This document shows positions 6,833 to 13,987 of a stretch of 14,939 nt of DNA, in pieces. Below the pieces are notes generated by a model, which made no database searches, was not told the origin of the DNA, and worked only from the letters and a program-made list of their open reading frames with translations. The DNA comes from Candidatus Nitrosotenuis sp. (GTDB lineage Archaea > Thermoproteota > Nitrososphaeria > Nitrososphaerales > Nitrosopumilaceae). The position numbers were made by a program, and so were the translations under genes. Every line of letters begins with the position of its first letter. Position 1 is the stretch's first letter. The DNA is taken from the NCBI GenBank assembly GCA_023252015.1, contig JAHEXS010000015.1, positions 1 to 14,939 on the forward strand, read 5' to 3'.

Positions 6833-7675
6833 GTGAAAAAGATCCGAATAGGTATCACAGTTGTTGGAAAAGACAGCGAAGGAATTGTTGCATCGTTTAC
6901 CAATTTCATATTTCAAAGGGACGGTAACATTGAACGAGTCAATCAAAATGTCATAAAGGGACTGTTTGGAATGCATCTTGAGGCGGCATTCTCAAAAGAA
7001 ATCGACATCAAAAAATTCGATAAAGAACTCCAAGATCTTGGAAAAAAGATCAAAATGGAGGTAAGCATATACCATGAGATTAATTCGCACAAAAACATTG
7101 CACTGTTTGTTACAAAGGAGCCACATTGTTTGGAAGCATTGCTTAATGCAAATGCAAGGGGTCAGCTCAAAGGCAGAATCAGCGTAATTGTCGGAACTGA
7201 AAGAACACTAGAGATAATGGCAAAGAAGGCAAAGATTCCGTTTGTAGTAGTTGAAGAAAAGGATCAGCTTGAGGCAGAAAATAGACTAATTGAGATTGCA
7301 AAACAATACGACATTGATCTTGTGGTACTTGCACGCTATATGAGAATCATGACGCCAAACTTTGTTTGGAGATATCCCCACAGAATAATTAACATTCATC
7401 CATCATTGTTACCTGCATTCCCAGGTGCCTTTGCTTATGCGCAGGCCTTTGAAAGGGGGACAAAAATTGTTGGTGTTACTGCCCATTATGTCACAGAGGA
7501 ACTTGATCAAGGTCCAATCATCTTCCAAGATTCCTTTAAGGTAGGTCCAAAAGACACTCTAGAATCCATGAGGCAAAAAGGACAAAAGCTTGAAGCAAAC
7601 ACTTTGCTCAAAGCAGTAAAGATGCACCTTGAAGGAAAGCTTGAGGTCAGTTGGAGAAAAGTGTATACAAAGTGA
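6833..7675 (+). CDS. purU: Formyltetrahydrofolate deformylase
   Basis: Hydrolyses 10-formyltetrahydrofolate to formate and tetrahydrofolate, adjusting the one-carbon pool or supplying formate. The 280 residues match bacterial PurU. An N-terminal ACT-type regulatory domain spans about residues 4-80 (IGITVVGKDSEGIVASFTNF). The formyl-transferase fold follows from about residue 87. The catalytic block INIHPSLLPAFPGAFAYAQA carries N187 and H189, and HYVTEELDQGPII carries D225, the Asn-His-Asp set of this superfamily. The GTG start gives MKKIRIGITVV, a good ACT-domain opening. It overlaps the next gene by 4 or 25 bases, so the two are translated as a unit. Formate-tetrahydrofolate chemistry is known for the family; its physiological role in this archaeon is inferred. 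Confidence 0.94.
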   Translation: MKKIRIGITVVGKDSEGIVASFTNFIFQRDGNIERVNQNVIKGLFGMHLEAAFSKEIDIKKFDKELQDLGKKIKMEVSIYHEINSHKNIALFVTKEPHCLEALLNANARGQLKGRISVIVGTERTLEIMAKKAKIPFVVVEEKDQLEAENRLIEIAKQYDIDLVVLARYMRIMTPNFVWRYPHRIINIHPSLLPAFPGAFAYAQAFERGTKIVGVTAHYVTEELDQGPIIFQDSFKVGPKDTLESMRQKGQKLEANTLLKAVKMHLEGKLEVSWRKVYTK

Positions 7676-8382
7676 TAGACATACAAAACAACTTTGATCC
7701 AGACCTTAGGAAAATAATCAAAACAAAAAAACAGGTTGCCATAATTCCCGTAGGCTCACTTGAGCAGCACGGTCCACACTTGCCAGTATCAACTGATTCA
7801 GACATAGTAACAGAGATCGCAAAAAGGGTGGCAAAAAAATGCAATCTTTTGCTTTTGCCTACAATAACATACGGTATTTCCTTTGAACATGCTCCGTTTT
7901 TCAATCTTAGTGTAACTAGGACAACTCTGCAGAATCAACTAGTGGATATTTGCATTTCACTTGGAGAAAACAAAATCAGGAAAATAATAATCCTAAACGG
8001 TCATCATGGAAACCAAAAGGCATTATCCGGAATAGCAGACAAAATATCAAAGACTTCCAGAGACAGGAACAAAGTTTTTGTGATTTCATATTGGCAGTAT
8101 ATGAAACGAGAGTTTGATCATGCAGGATTTGTGGAAACTTCACTCATGCTTGCAGTATCAAATAAAGTCAAGATGGACCTTGCAAGAAAAGGGCTTGTCG
8201 TAGAAAAGATGCCTCCAAAACAAAAATCAAAGATATCCAAGCTCGCATCCATACACTTTATCAAGGCAACAAAGACCGGCGTTTGGGGAGATCCCACAAA
8301 GGCAACTAAAAAAGATGGCAAGATGATCTTATCTGAAATAGTGCACAATATTGCTAAAAAAGTCTCAAAGTTGCCTTACTGA
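7651..8382 (+). CDS. Creatininase-family amidohydrolase (possibly an ArfB-like formamide hydrolase)
   Basis: Metal-dependent amidohydrolase, 243 aa from the TTG at 7651, or 236 aa from the in-frame GTG at 7672. The GTG would overlap the purU stop as GTGA, and I cannot decide between them. The creatininase metal-site pattern is visible: PVGSLEQHGPHLPVSTD with E38, H40 and D49, then LNGHHGN near 116-121, and HAGFVETS carrying a further His/Glu. The usual form of the second motif is NGHGGN. The family includes creatininase and ArfB, which removes formate from a formamidopyrimidine in riboflavin and F420 synthesis. ArfB function would suit an F420-making archaeon and the coupling to purU, but the substrate is inference. 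The N-terminal Asp/His motifs make the family call firm. Confidence 0.85.
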   Translation: MEKSVYKVIDIQNNFDPDLRKIIKTKKQVAIIPVGSLEQHGPHLPVSTDSDIVTEIAKRVAKKCNLLLLPTITYGISFEHAPFFNLSVTRTTLQNQLVDICISLGENKIRKIIILNGHHGNQKALSGIADKISKTSRDRNKVFVISYWQYMKREFDHAGFVETSLMLAVSNKVKMDLARKGLVVEKMPPKQKSKISKLASIHFIKATKTGVWGDPTKATKKDGKMILSEIVHNIAKKVSKLPY

Positions 8383-8406
8383 TTAAAACTCATACACCAA
8401 TGAAAT

Positions 8407-8415
8407 TTTAATATA
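8407..8415 (+). promoter_or_regulatory. Candidate TATA box for the Lsm operon
   Basis: TTTAATATA lies in an A/T-rich stretch preceded by GAAA, which could serve as a BRE. Initiation about 25 bases on would be near 8436, leaving a leader of roughly 13 bases before the ATG at 8449. GTGA at 8440-8443 could be a weak ribosome binding site. The upstream gene ends at 8382, so this is the natural promoter for Lsm, rpl37e and the genes behind them. Confidence 0.5.
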
Positions 8416-8448
8416 TTACCTCGTTAGGAGAGCCAATAAGTGAATTAA

Positions 8449-8679
8449 ATGTCAGTTGATATGGCAGTAAAAGTACTGGACGAGAGCATCGATAAGGTAG
8501 TTTTAATCAAACTCAAAGGCGGCAAGACCATCAGAGGCAATCTTCGTGGTTTTGACCAACACATGAACCTGCTACTTGACAACTCAGAGGAGATCCCTGC
8601 TGACGGTCAAGCAAAAAGCATTGGAACCATTGTTGTGAGAGGGGACAACGTAGTTATGATTTCCCCACCACCCGCGTGA
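8449..8679 (+). CDS. Sm-like RNA-binding protein (Lsm / SmAP)
   Basis: 76-aa archaeal Sm protein. Such proteins form six- or seven-membered rings that bind U-rich RNA and act in RNA processing and turnover. The Sm1 motif spans about residues 17-49 (VVLIKLKGGKTIRGNLRGFDQHMNLLLDN) with the typical G..G..FD.HMN.L pattern. The Sm2 motif GTIVVRGDNVVMISP is near 59-73 with the conserved RGDNV. ATG start. It is directly followed by rpl37e 6 bases later, the very common archaeal Lsm-L37e pair, which supports both calls. Confidence 0.96.
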   Translation: MSVDMAVKVLDESIDKVVLIKLKGGKTIRGNLRGFDQHMNLLLDNSEEIPADGQAKSIGTIVVRGDNVVMISPPPA

Positions 8680-8685
8680 TGATGT

Positions 8686-8853
8686 ATGACTAGAGGAACT
8701 CCTTCGATGGGGTTGATGACAAGAAAGCATCCCCATATACGATGTAGAAGATGTGGAAAGAACTCCTATCACAAGCGTCAGCACAGATGCTCAAGTTGTG
8801 GTTTTCCAGATGCAAGAATTCGAAAATACTCTTGGATCAAATGGTACGCGTAG
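8686..8853 (+). CDS. rpl37e: 50S ribosomal protein L37e (55 aa)
   Basis: Short zinc-ribbon protein of the large ribosomal subunit, which binds 23S rRNA. The translation starts MTRGTPSMGLMTRKHPHIRC and carries the four zinc ligands C20, C23 (CRRC) and C35, C38 (CSSC), then GFPDARIRKYSW. This is the standard L37e pattern, with H16 and the basic loop. At 55 codons it falls below common length cut-offs and is easily missed. The ATG at 8686 is chosen because the ATG at 8682 meets a stop after two codons. The stop TAG is immediately followed by the ATG of the next gene, with no spacer. Confidence 0.95.
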   Translation: MTRGTPSMGLMTRKHPHIRCRRCGKNSYHKRQHRCSSCGFPDARIRKYSWIKWYA

Positions 8854-9816
8854 ATGCAAGAGATTGCTCTAGTTATTAGTTCTATTGCAGGTGCATGCAC
8901 CGCAGCAACAGTTAACAAATTCCCAAGAAACAAAATTTCTCTCTTAGGCGCAAGTTCTCACATTAAAAATCAAATTGAAACATTACGAATCGAAAAAGAC
9001 ATTCTAACAAAAACCATCTCAAGGCTATACCAGGACAGCTCAGATTTAACAAAGATTCAGCGAGACAAGCTGCTCTCAAGATATCAGCACCAGCTTGGAA
9101 TTATTCTAGCCAAAATTGAAAAACTAGAAGCGGCAAGCAAGTATCCTGACCTAGGCCCTATTGGAGATGGTTTGATTACTCTAATGGATCAAAAGCTTTC
9201 TGCACTGGACAGAAGACTAACAGAAATATCATCAAAGATTTCTGTTGCAAATGTTCATCTCGAAAAGCCAGAGACCAAAAAAGAAGAGATCATAAAAATA
9301 GATACAAAGCCAGTTGAGATAAAACCAGTTGAAAAGCCCGTAATTCAAAAACAGGAGATTGTTACATCGCCAACAATTGAAGAACTAATCCAGTCATTTG
9401 CCAAACCGACCAAGAGGTTAGAGATTACAACACTCACGGAAATTCCAAGAAACTTTACTGCTGCTCAGCCATCAATAGCACCTGCAATTGAAATTCCAGT
9501 GCAGATATTTTCCCCACAAATCCAACCAGAAATCACACAACCACAAATAATCCAGCCCGAACCAAAACAAGAGATCAGCCAGGAACCAGTTCAAAAACTA
9601 GAAGAACAAAAACCAGCAATTGAGCCAATCGACATTGAAAAGAAAGTAAGAGAAGAACCACCAAAGCTTGAATTCAAAGAAGAGGATAAAAATAAAAAAC
9701 CAACTGTCAACATACCATATCCAGAAGAAGTTGAAGATGAGGAAGACGATCTTGATTCCATTAAACGCGAAATAATGAAAACGCTATCAAAATTAGAGCA
9801 AGCTGAGGTAGAATAA
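8854..9816 (+). CDS. Coiled-coil, proline-rich acidic protein of unknown function
   Basis: I do not recognise this 320-aa protein. Residues 4-20 (IALVISSIAGACTAATV) are mildly hydrophobic and could be a weak membrane anchor or a buried helix. Residues about 36-95 and 106-132 are heptad-rich, charged helices likely to form coiled coils. Residues 137-290 are low complexity, rich in Pro, Glu, Gln, Lys and Ile, with repeated short units such as KPVE/KPVI and QIQPEITQPQIIQPEPKQE; this part is probably disordered. A very acidic stretch follows (EEVEDEEDD at 291-299), then a final amphipathic helix, DSIKREIMKTLSKLEQAEVE. The ATG abuts the rpl37e stop, and its own stop abuts the rpiA start, so it belongs to that operon. 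The layout resembles a scaffold or tether protein, with helices at both ends of a flexible linker. This is only a structural impression. Confidence 0.8.
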   Translation: MQEIALVISSIAGACTAATVNKFPRNKISLLGASSHIKNQIETLRIEKDILTKTISRLYQDSSDLTKIQRDKLLSRYQHQLGIILAKIEKLEAASKYPDLGPIGDGLITLMDQKLSALDRRLTEISSKISVANVHLEKPETKKEEIIKIDTKPVEIKPVEKPVIQKQEIVTSPTIEELIQSFAKPTKRLEITTLTEIPRNFTAAQPSIAPAIEIPVQIFSPQIQPEITQPQIIQPEPKQEISQEPVQKLEEQKPAIEPIDIEKKVREEPPKLEFKEEDKNKKPTVNIPYPEEVEDEEDDLDSIKREIMKTLSKLEQAEVE

Positions 9817-10494
9817 TTGTCATTTGATGATGCCATTTCGGCATTGTCTAAAGATGCATTAAAATTTGTAAAGAATAATTCCGTGCTTGGGCTAGGCAGT
9901 GGAAGGGCGGCAACTGCATTTGTAAAAGAATTGGGAAAGTACGTCAAGGAAAAAAATATTTCAATAAAAGCAGTTCCCACTTCGCTACAGATTAAGCTTG
10001 TTGCAGAGCAAAGCGGAATTCACATCATAAGCGCTGATCAGATCAACAAAATTGATGCAGTGTTTGATGGAGCAGACCAGATCGATTCCCAGAAAAATCT
10101 AATCAAGGGTGGTGGTGGTGCATTGTTGCGAGAAAACATTTTGATTTCTTCTGCAAAGCACGTAATAATCATGGCAGACTCTACAAAATTTGTAAAATAC
10201 TTTAACAGAACTGTTCCAGTTGAGGTTCATCCGTTCGCAAGAAGCACTGTAAAAAAATTTATTGAAAAACTAGGCGGCAAACCAGACCTTCGGACAATAG
10301 ACAGAGGATATCCATTCATTACGGAAAATGGCAACATCATCTATGATTGTGATTTCGGTACAATCAAAGCACCAAAGCCGCTCTCGCAGAAAATAAAGCA
10401 AATTCCAGGAGTGATAGAAGTTGGAATATTTACTAGAGAACCAGACGTAATATACAAGGCAAAAGAAAACGGGAAATTCGATATTCTAGCCTAG
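9817..10494 (+). CDS. rpiA: Ribose-5-phosphate isomerase A
   Basis: Interconverts ribose 5-phosphate and ribulose 5-phosphate, supplying ribose for nucleotides; in archaea this connects to the ribulose-monophosphate or remaining pentose route. The 225 residues match the family. The phosphate-binding GLGSGRAATAFV is at 25-36, the catalytic DGADQID at 84-90 (D84, D87), and KGGGGALLRE at 97-106 carries the lysine and the general-base glutamate E106. The C-terminal PGVIEVGIF is also typical. TTG start, directly after the stop of the coiled-coil gene. Its 3' end overlaps the convergent amidohydrolase by 9 bases. Confidence 0.96.
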   Translation: MSFDDAISALSKDALKFVKNNSVLGLGSGRAATAFVKELGKYVKEKNISIKAVPTSLQIKLVAEQSGIHIISADQINKIDAVFDGADQIDSQKNLIKGGGGALLRENILISSAKHVIIMADSTKFVKYFNRTVPVEVHPFARSTVKKFIEKLGGKPDLRTIDRGYPFITENGNIIYDCDFGTIKAPKPLSQKIKQIPGVIEVGIFTREPDVIYKAKENGKFDILA

Positions 10495-11874
10495 GCTTCG
10501 CTTTACTAGTTGCCCATATCCTGGCTTTCCCACAACCTGCATATTTTCTGTGACCAGATTTCCCCTAACCAGAGTAGTCTGAGGCCAGCCCTTTAGGCTC
10601 CAGCCTTCATATACAACATAATCCGAAAAGGCGCCAAAAAAATCCGCACTTACCTTTTGCTCTTTTTTTAGGTCGATTAACGTGATGTCTGCATCCGAAC
10701 CCTTTTGAAGTGCACCCTTTTGTGGAAACATTCCAAAGATTTTTGCAGCATTTGTGCTGGTTAGTTCAACTAATTGTGTAAGGTCGATTCTATTTTTGTT
10801 TACGCCTTCAGATAACAAAATTGGAAGTAGTGTACCAATTCCTGGAAACCCTGCCAAAGACGACCAGACGTCATCCCTAACTTTGAGCTTCAATTGGTTT
10901 GCAACATGATCAGTTCCTATTGTGTTGATTTGCTTTTTAGATATGGCAGACCAGATTTTTTCCTTGTCTGATGAAGTTCTAATTGGCGGCATCACCTTTG
11001 CCAAATATCCTGACTGTCGTTCATAAGACAATGTCAGGTAATGCGGGCACGTCTCAACAAAAATTTTGGTTCCCTTTTTCCTTTCTTGCTCAATAGCATC
11101 TAGTGCAACAGATGAACCAATGTGCACAAAATAGATAGTTGTCCCATATTCCCTTGCAATCTCGCAAATCTTTTTGATGCTTTTTGCTTCTGAATCAGGC
11201 GGCCTGCTCTCAGACCAGGCGGATAATCCATCCTTATGGTTTTCTTTTGCCTTTTTTATTCCGCATTCACACATTTGATAGTCTTCGGCATGGACAAGAA
11301 CTGGACTGCCAAGTTGTGCTGCATTTGACAATACCTTTCGTATTGTGTCAGTTTCTAATTGCACATGAGATTCGAACAAGTCTGATGATCCAGGATCCAT
11401 GTCCATGTAGACATGTCCAACCTCGCCGCCAAGATTCATGTACAGTTTGAATGACGCAATTCCATTTTCTGTAATGTACTTCATTTCGTCTGCCTGATTT
11501 ACATCAAATATTGTTGCATGTATGGAATAATCTACATAATGTGATGATTTTGATGCTGTAAGTTGTGCCTGAAGGTGCGTCTTGTATGAGTGGCCAAGCC
11601 TTAGCATCCTCATCATGGTAGTAACGCCACCAAGTGCCGCTGCACGTGATTCTGTTTTTGCAGCCTCTTCAATTGGGGAATAAACTCCATAGTGTACATG
11701 TGTGTCAATCAATCCAGGAATTGCAATCAGTCCTTTTGCACTGATTTTTTTGTCACATTGCGGCGTGTCGGTAGTAAAATCTACAATTTTTCCATCATTA
11801 ATTACGATGTTTCTTTCCAATACTCCTTTTGGTGTCATGATGTGAGAATCTAGTATGATACAGTCAACAGTCAA
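10486..11874 (-). CDS. Cyclic amidohydrolase (dihydroorotase / hydantoinase / allantoinase type)
   Basis: Amidohydrolase-superfamily enzyme of 462 aa that should open or close a cyclic amide ring. The binuclear metal site is complete: H59 and H61 in IDTHVHYG, a lysine for carboxylation, K143 in ASFKLYMN, H195 in VLVHAED, H251 in IYFVHIGS, and D322 in IGTDHV. Further superfamily signatures are ALGGVTTMMRM, ETCPHYLTLS and MPPIRTSSDKEKIW. The length and CPHYL/PPIR motifs resemble the hydantoinase/dihydropyrimidinase and allantoinase branch as well as long (type I) dihydroorotases; pyrB or other pyrimidine genes are not nearby. The start is TTG, 44 bases after the ahcY stop, so cotranscription is plausible. 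The substrate is open; a pyrC role is possible but not shown. Confidence 0.88.
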   Translation of the reverse strand: MTVDCIILDSHIMTPKGVLERNIVINDGKIVDFTTDTPQCDKKISAKGLIAIPGLIDTHVHYGVYSPIEEAAKTESRAAALGGVTTMMRMLRLGHSYKTHLQAQLTASKSSHYVDYSIHATIFDVNQADEMKYITENGIASFKLYMNLGGEVGHVYMDMDPGSSDLFESHVQLETDTIRKVLSNAAQLGSPVLVHAEDYQMCECGIKKAKENHKDGLSAWSESRPPDSEAKSIKKICEIAREYGTTIYFVHIGSSVALDAIEQERKKGTKIFVETCPHYLTLSYERQSGYLAKVMPPIRTSSDKEKIWSAISKKQINTIGTDHVANQLKLKVRDDVWSSLAGFPGIGTLLPILLSEGVNKNRIDLTQLVELTSTNAAKIFGMFPQKGALQKGSDADITLIDLKKEQKVSADFFGAFSDYVVYEGWSLKGWPQTTLVRGNLVTENMQVVGKPGYGQLVKRSLG

Positions 11875-11918
11875 ACTGTCTTTTGTTCTAAAATCCTGCT
11901 ATTATGCTTTGATAGAAA

Positions 11919-13151
11919 TTACCAGTTTTCCTGATACGCAATCTGTTTTTTTGAAAGTCTGTCTATTTTGACACTCATTGAATTCAATGCATCCGTAGCT
12001 ACTTGGTTGTCGATTTGCTTTGGCACATCATAGATCAGATTTTTCATTTTTTTGTGATTTTTTAGAACATACAGAATAGAATACAGTTGATTTGAGAAAG
12101 ACAACGCCATGACCTCTGGCGGATGGCCTTCGGATGCAATCAGATTGGCTACCCTTCCTTTACTGACAAGATAGATTTTCTTTCCGTTTGGCAAAATGCA
12201 TTCATCTAGATTAGGTCTTACTTGCCTTACTGTTTGGTTTAGCAGAAATTTGCTGTCAATTTCGACATCAAAGTGTCCCACGTTTCCAACTATTGCTCCA
12301 TTTTTCATGGAAAGCAGGTGTTGCTTTTGAATTACATCAGTCATTCCGGTACATGTGATAAAGATGTCTCCGATTTTTGCAGCCTGACTCATCGGCATCA
12401 CGTAAAATCCGTCCATGTGTGCCTCCAGTGCCTTTATTGGATCAACCTCAGTTACTATTACCTTTGAGCCCATTCCTGCACATTTTTGGGCAACGCCTTT
12501 GCCAAGATAGCCATATCCGCACACTACGGTTCTTTTTGAGGCAAAAAGGAGATTCATTGCACGCAAGTATCCATCTATTGTGGATTGACCAGTTCCGTAC
12601 TTGTTGTCAAACAGCGTTTTTGTTTTGGCGTTATTTACTGCGATAATTGGATACCGTAGCTTTCCTTTGTTTTGCATTGCCAGATATCTATTGATTCCAG
12701 TAGTGGTCTCCTCTGTTCCACCAATAATTTTGAGTAAGCGGAATTTTCTGTCAAAGTGAGCCTTTGTGTTAAGATCTCCACCGTCATCAGTTATGATATC
12801 TGGCTTGTATGACAGGACTTTGTTTTGGCACCAATCGTGTTCTGATTTTGTTTGGCCAGACCATGCAAATACTTCGATTCCTTTTGATACAAGAAAAGCT
12901 GCAATATCATCTTGGGTAGTAAGCGGGTTTCCACTGCACGCTACTACTTTTGCTCCTAGCTCTTTTGCACCAACTAGCAGAACTGATGTTTCCTTTGTTA
13001 TTTGGAGACAAACCCCCAAAGTGATTCCTTTTAGCGGTTTTGATTTTGCCAATAGGCTGATCGAATGTGTGAGAATTCGCATGTGATCTTTTGCCCACAC
13101 ATAGGCAAGCCTCCCCCGATCAGACAGTGCGTAATCCTTGATTTTACTCAA
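11919..13151 (-). CDS. ahcY: Adenosylhomocysteinase (SAH hydrolase)
   Basis: Splits S-adenosylhomocysteine into adenosine and homocysteine, relieving product inhibition of methyltransferases. 410 aa, the short archaeal form. The NAD site is VVCGYGYLGKGVA at 209-221 with VTEVDP at 233-238. Substrate and catalytic residues comparable to the human enzyme are present: the Asp in DDGGDL (122-127), Glu in GGTEETTTG (144-152), Lys and Asp-Asn in TKTLFDNKYGTGQS, His in GNVGHFDVEID, and His in ASEGHPPEVM. One oddity: the family motif CLHxTxET reads CLQITKET here (48-55), so glutamine replaces the active-site histidine corresponding to human His55. The start is TTG, giving MSKIKDYALSDRG. The cyclic amidohydrolase gene follows. 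Confidence 0.96.
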   Translation of the reverse strand: MSKIKDYALSDRGRLAYVWAKDHMRILTHSISLLAKSKPLKGITLGVCLQITKETSVLLVGAKELGAKVVACSGNPLTTQDDIAAFLVSKGIEVFAWSGQTKSEHDWCQNKVLSYKPDIITDDGGDLNTKAHFDRKFRLLKIIGGTEETTTGINRYLAMQNKGKLRYPIIAVNNAKTKTLFDNKYGTGQSTIDGYLRAMNLLFASKRTVVCGYGYLGKGVAQKCAGMGSKVIVTEVDPIKALEAHMDGFYVMPMSQAAKIGDIFITCTGMTDVIQKQHLLSMKNGAIVGNVGHFDVEIDSKFLLNQTVRQVRPNLDECILPNGKKIYLVSKGRVANLIASEGHPPEVMALSFSNQLYSILYVLKNHKKMKNLIYDVPKQIDNQVATDALNSMSVKIDRLSKKQIAYQENW

Positions 13152-13182
13152 TGATATGGTGTGTATTATCTGTAAAATAATG

Positions 13183-13197
13183 ATTTAGCGACTAAAT
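13183..13197. repeat. Inverted repeat upstream of ahcY
   Basis: ATTTAG and CTAAAT are perfect 6-base arms around CGA. The element lies 32 bases before the ahcY start and 35 bases before tRNA-Ala, with A/T-rich possible TATA sequence between it and ahcY. It could be an operator for either divergent unit. No known regulator matches. Confidence 0.4.
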
Positions 13198-13231
13198 GAG
13201 TAAAATAGAGGCATGAACTTTGGCAATACAA

Positions 13232-13306
13232 GGGCTGGTGGTTTAGTGGTATAATGCTGCATTCGCAATGCAGAAGTCGAGGGTTCAATTCCCTCCCAGT
13301 CCACCA
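13232..13306 (+). tRNA. tRNA-Ala (anticodon CGC), CCA encoded
   Basis: A standard class I tRNA of 72 nt plus encoded CCA. The acceptor stem GGGCTGG (13232-13238) pairs with CCAGTCC (13296-13302) and contains a G-T pair at the third position, the G3:U70 identity element of alanine tRNAs. The anticodon stem CTGCA/TGCAG encloses TTCGCAA, so the anticodon is CGC and reads GCG. The T arm is GAGGG-TTCAATT-CCCTC and the discriminator is A. The loop has 7 bases, so no canonical intron is present. It is divergent from ahcY. Confidence 0.96.
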
Positions 13307-13755
13307 CATAAATAAAAATGAAAAAATCGGCATACATTTTCAAGAAGCCAGTTTGAGCCTAAGCATGAACTTTTTGTGTGTAATTTAGGCAAGGGTTGTT
13401 TTGGCGTAACAGCACGTATCTTTTCATACGGTATAGGAATAATTCCAAAATGAATTTGCAATTTGAGTGAGGAGTATGTTCCTACAGAAAATATGACATG
13501 TGTAAAAAGTACGACAGATAGGATGTCTTTCTATGGTAACTGAGAAATAGTACAAAATTTCTGTGTACAAGGTTAGATCATTAGTTACAAAAGACATATT
13601 ACAAATTTGTTTACATGACGACAATATGCAGATGGGCTTTTACAAAGAAAATTCTGTCCAACATAATTTACAATCAGAAATAATTCTGACAAGTCAAACC
13701 AGTATTATTCCATTCCTGGACACTGTTAATCTTGCGTAATTATGGACTTATTTTA
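13307..13755. other. Intergenic stretch without a recognisable gene
   Basis: About 450 bases with no convincing gene on either strand; a 66-codon minus-strand frame (13424-13624) has no recognisable motif. Several small inverted repeats are visible: GCCTAA/TTAGGC (13357-13362 and 13385-13390, 22-base loop), GGAAT-A-ATTCC (13436-13446), and TCAGAA-ATAA-TTCTGA (13674-13689). GCATGAACTTT occurs here at 13363-13373 and again at 13211-13221, just before tRNA-Ala. These are weak signals in A/T-rich DNA. Confidence 0.5.
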
Positions 13756-13860
13756 TTACGGCACCCAACCACCGCAGGAAAGGCAAATATTCATGCCATC
13801 CTCGTCCACATAACTTTCAGATCCTGGAGGACACTTACACTGTGGAATTTGATCTTCCAT
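13756..13860 (-). CDS. 34-aa zinc-ribbon-like mini-protein
   Basis: A very short gene with a clear zinc-binding pattern. The translation starts MEDQIPQCKCPPGSESYVDE and ends in ICLSCGGWVP. The cysteines C8, C10 (CKC) and C26, C29 (CLSC) form two knuckles 15 residues apart, with Gly-Gly-Trp after the second pair as in many ribbon proteins. I do not know its function; small zinc-ribbon proteins in archaea may bind nucleic acid or partner proteins. Support for a real gene is the Cys pattern, an in-frame stop closely upstream of the ATG, and a TATA-like element at 13881-13890 at the right distance for a leaderless mRNA. It stands alone on the minus strand. Confidence 0.7.
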   Translation of the reverse strand: MEDQIPQCKCPPGSESYVDEDGMNICLSCGGWVP

Positions 13861-13880
13861 GTGCCTAGTAGGTCATTCAG

Positions 13881-13890
13881 TCTTTTAAGA
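13881..13890 (-). promoter_or_regulatory. Candidate TATA box for the 34-aa zinc-ribbon gene
   Basis: On the minus strand it reads TCTTAAAAGA, centred about 25 bases before the ATG whose first base is 13860. That is the spacing of a leaderless archaeal promoter. Positional inference. Confidence 0.45.
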
Positions 13891-13987
13891 TTTTCAGTGA
13901 TGTACGATGGTTGAATTAAATAGCTGTTCACATAAAATATTTTAAAATTTAACTTTATTAGAATCATTTTCATAAATGAGATAGAAC

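Noticed and set aside
13424..13624. 66-codon minus-strand frame in the intergenic stretch
   Set aside because: Composition is unlike the neighbouring proteins (many Cys, Tyr and Ile without a pattern), there is no motif, and no good promoter is placed before it.
13791..13973. 60-codon minus-strand frame across the zinc-ribbon gene
   Set aside because: It overlaps the 34-aa zinc-ribbon frame in another phase, and has no motif; the Cys-pattern frame is better supported.
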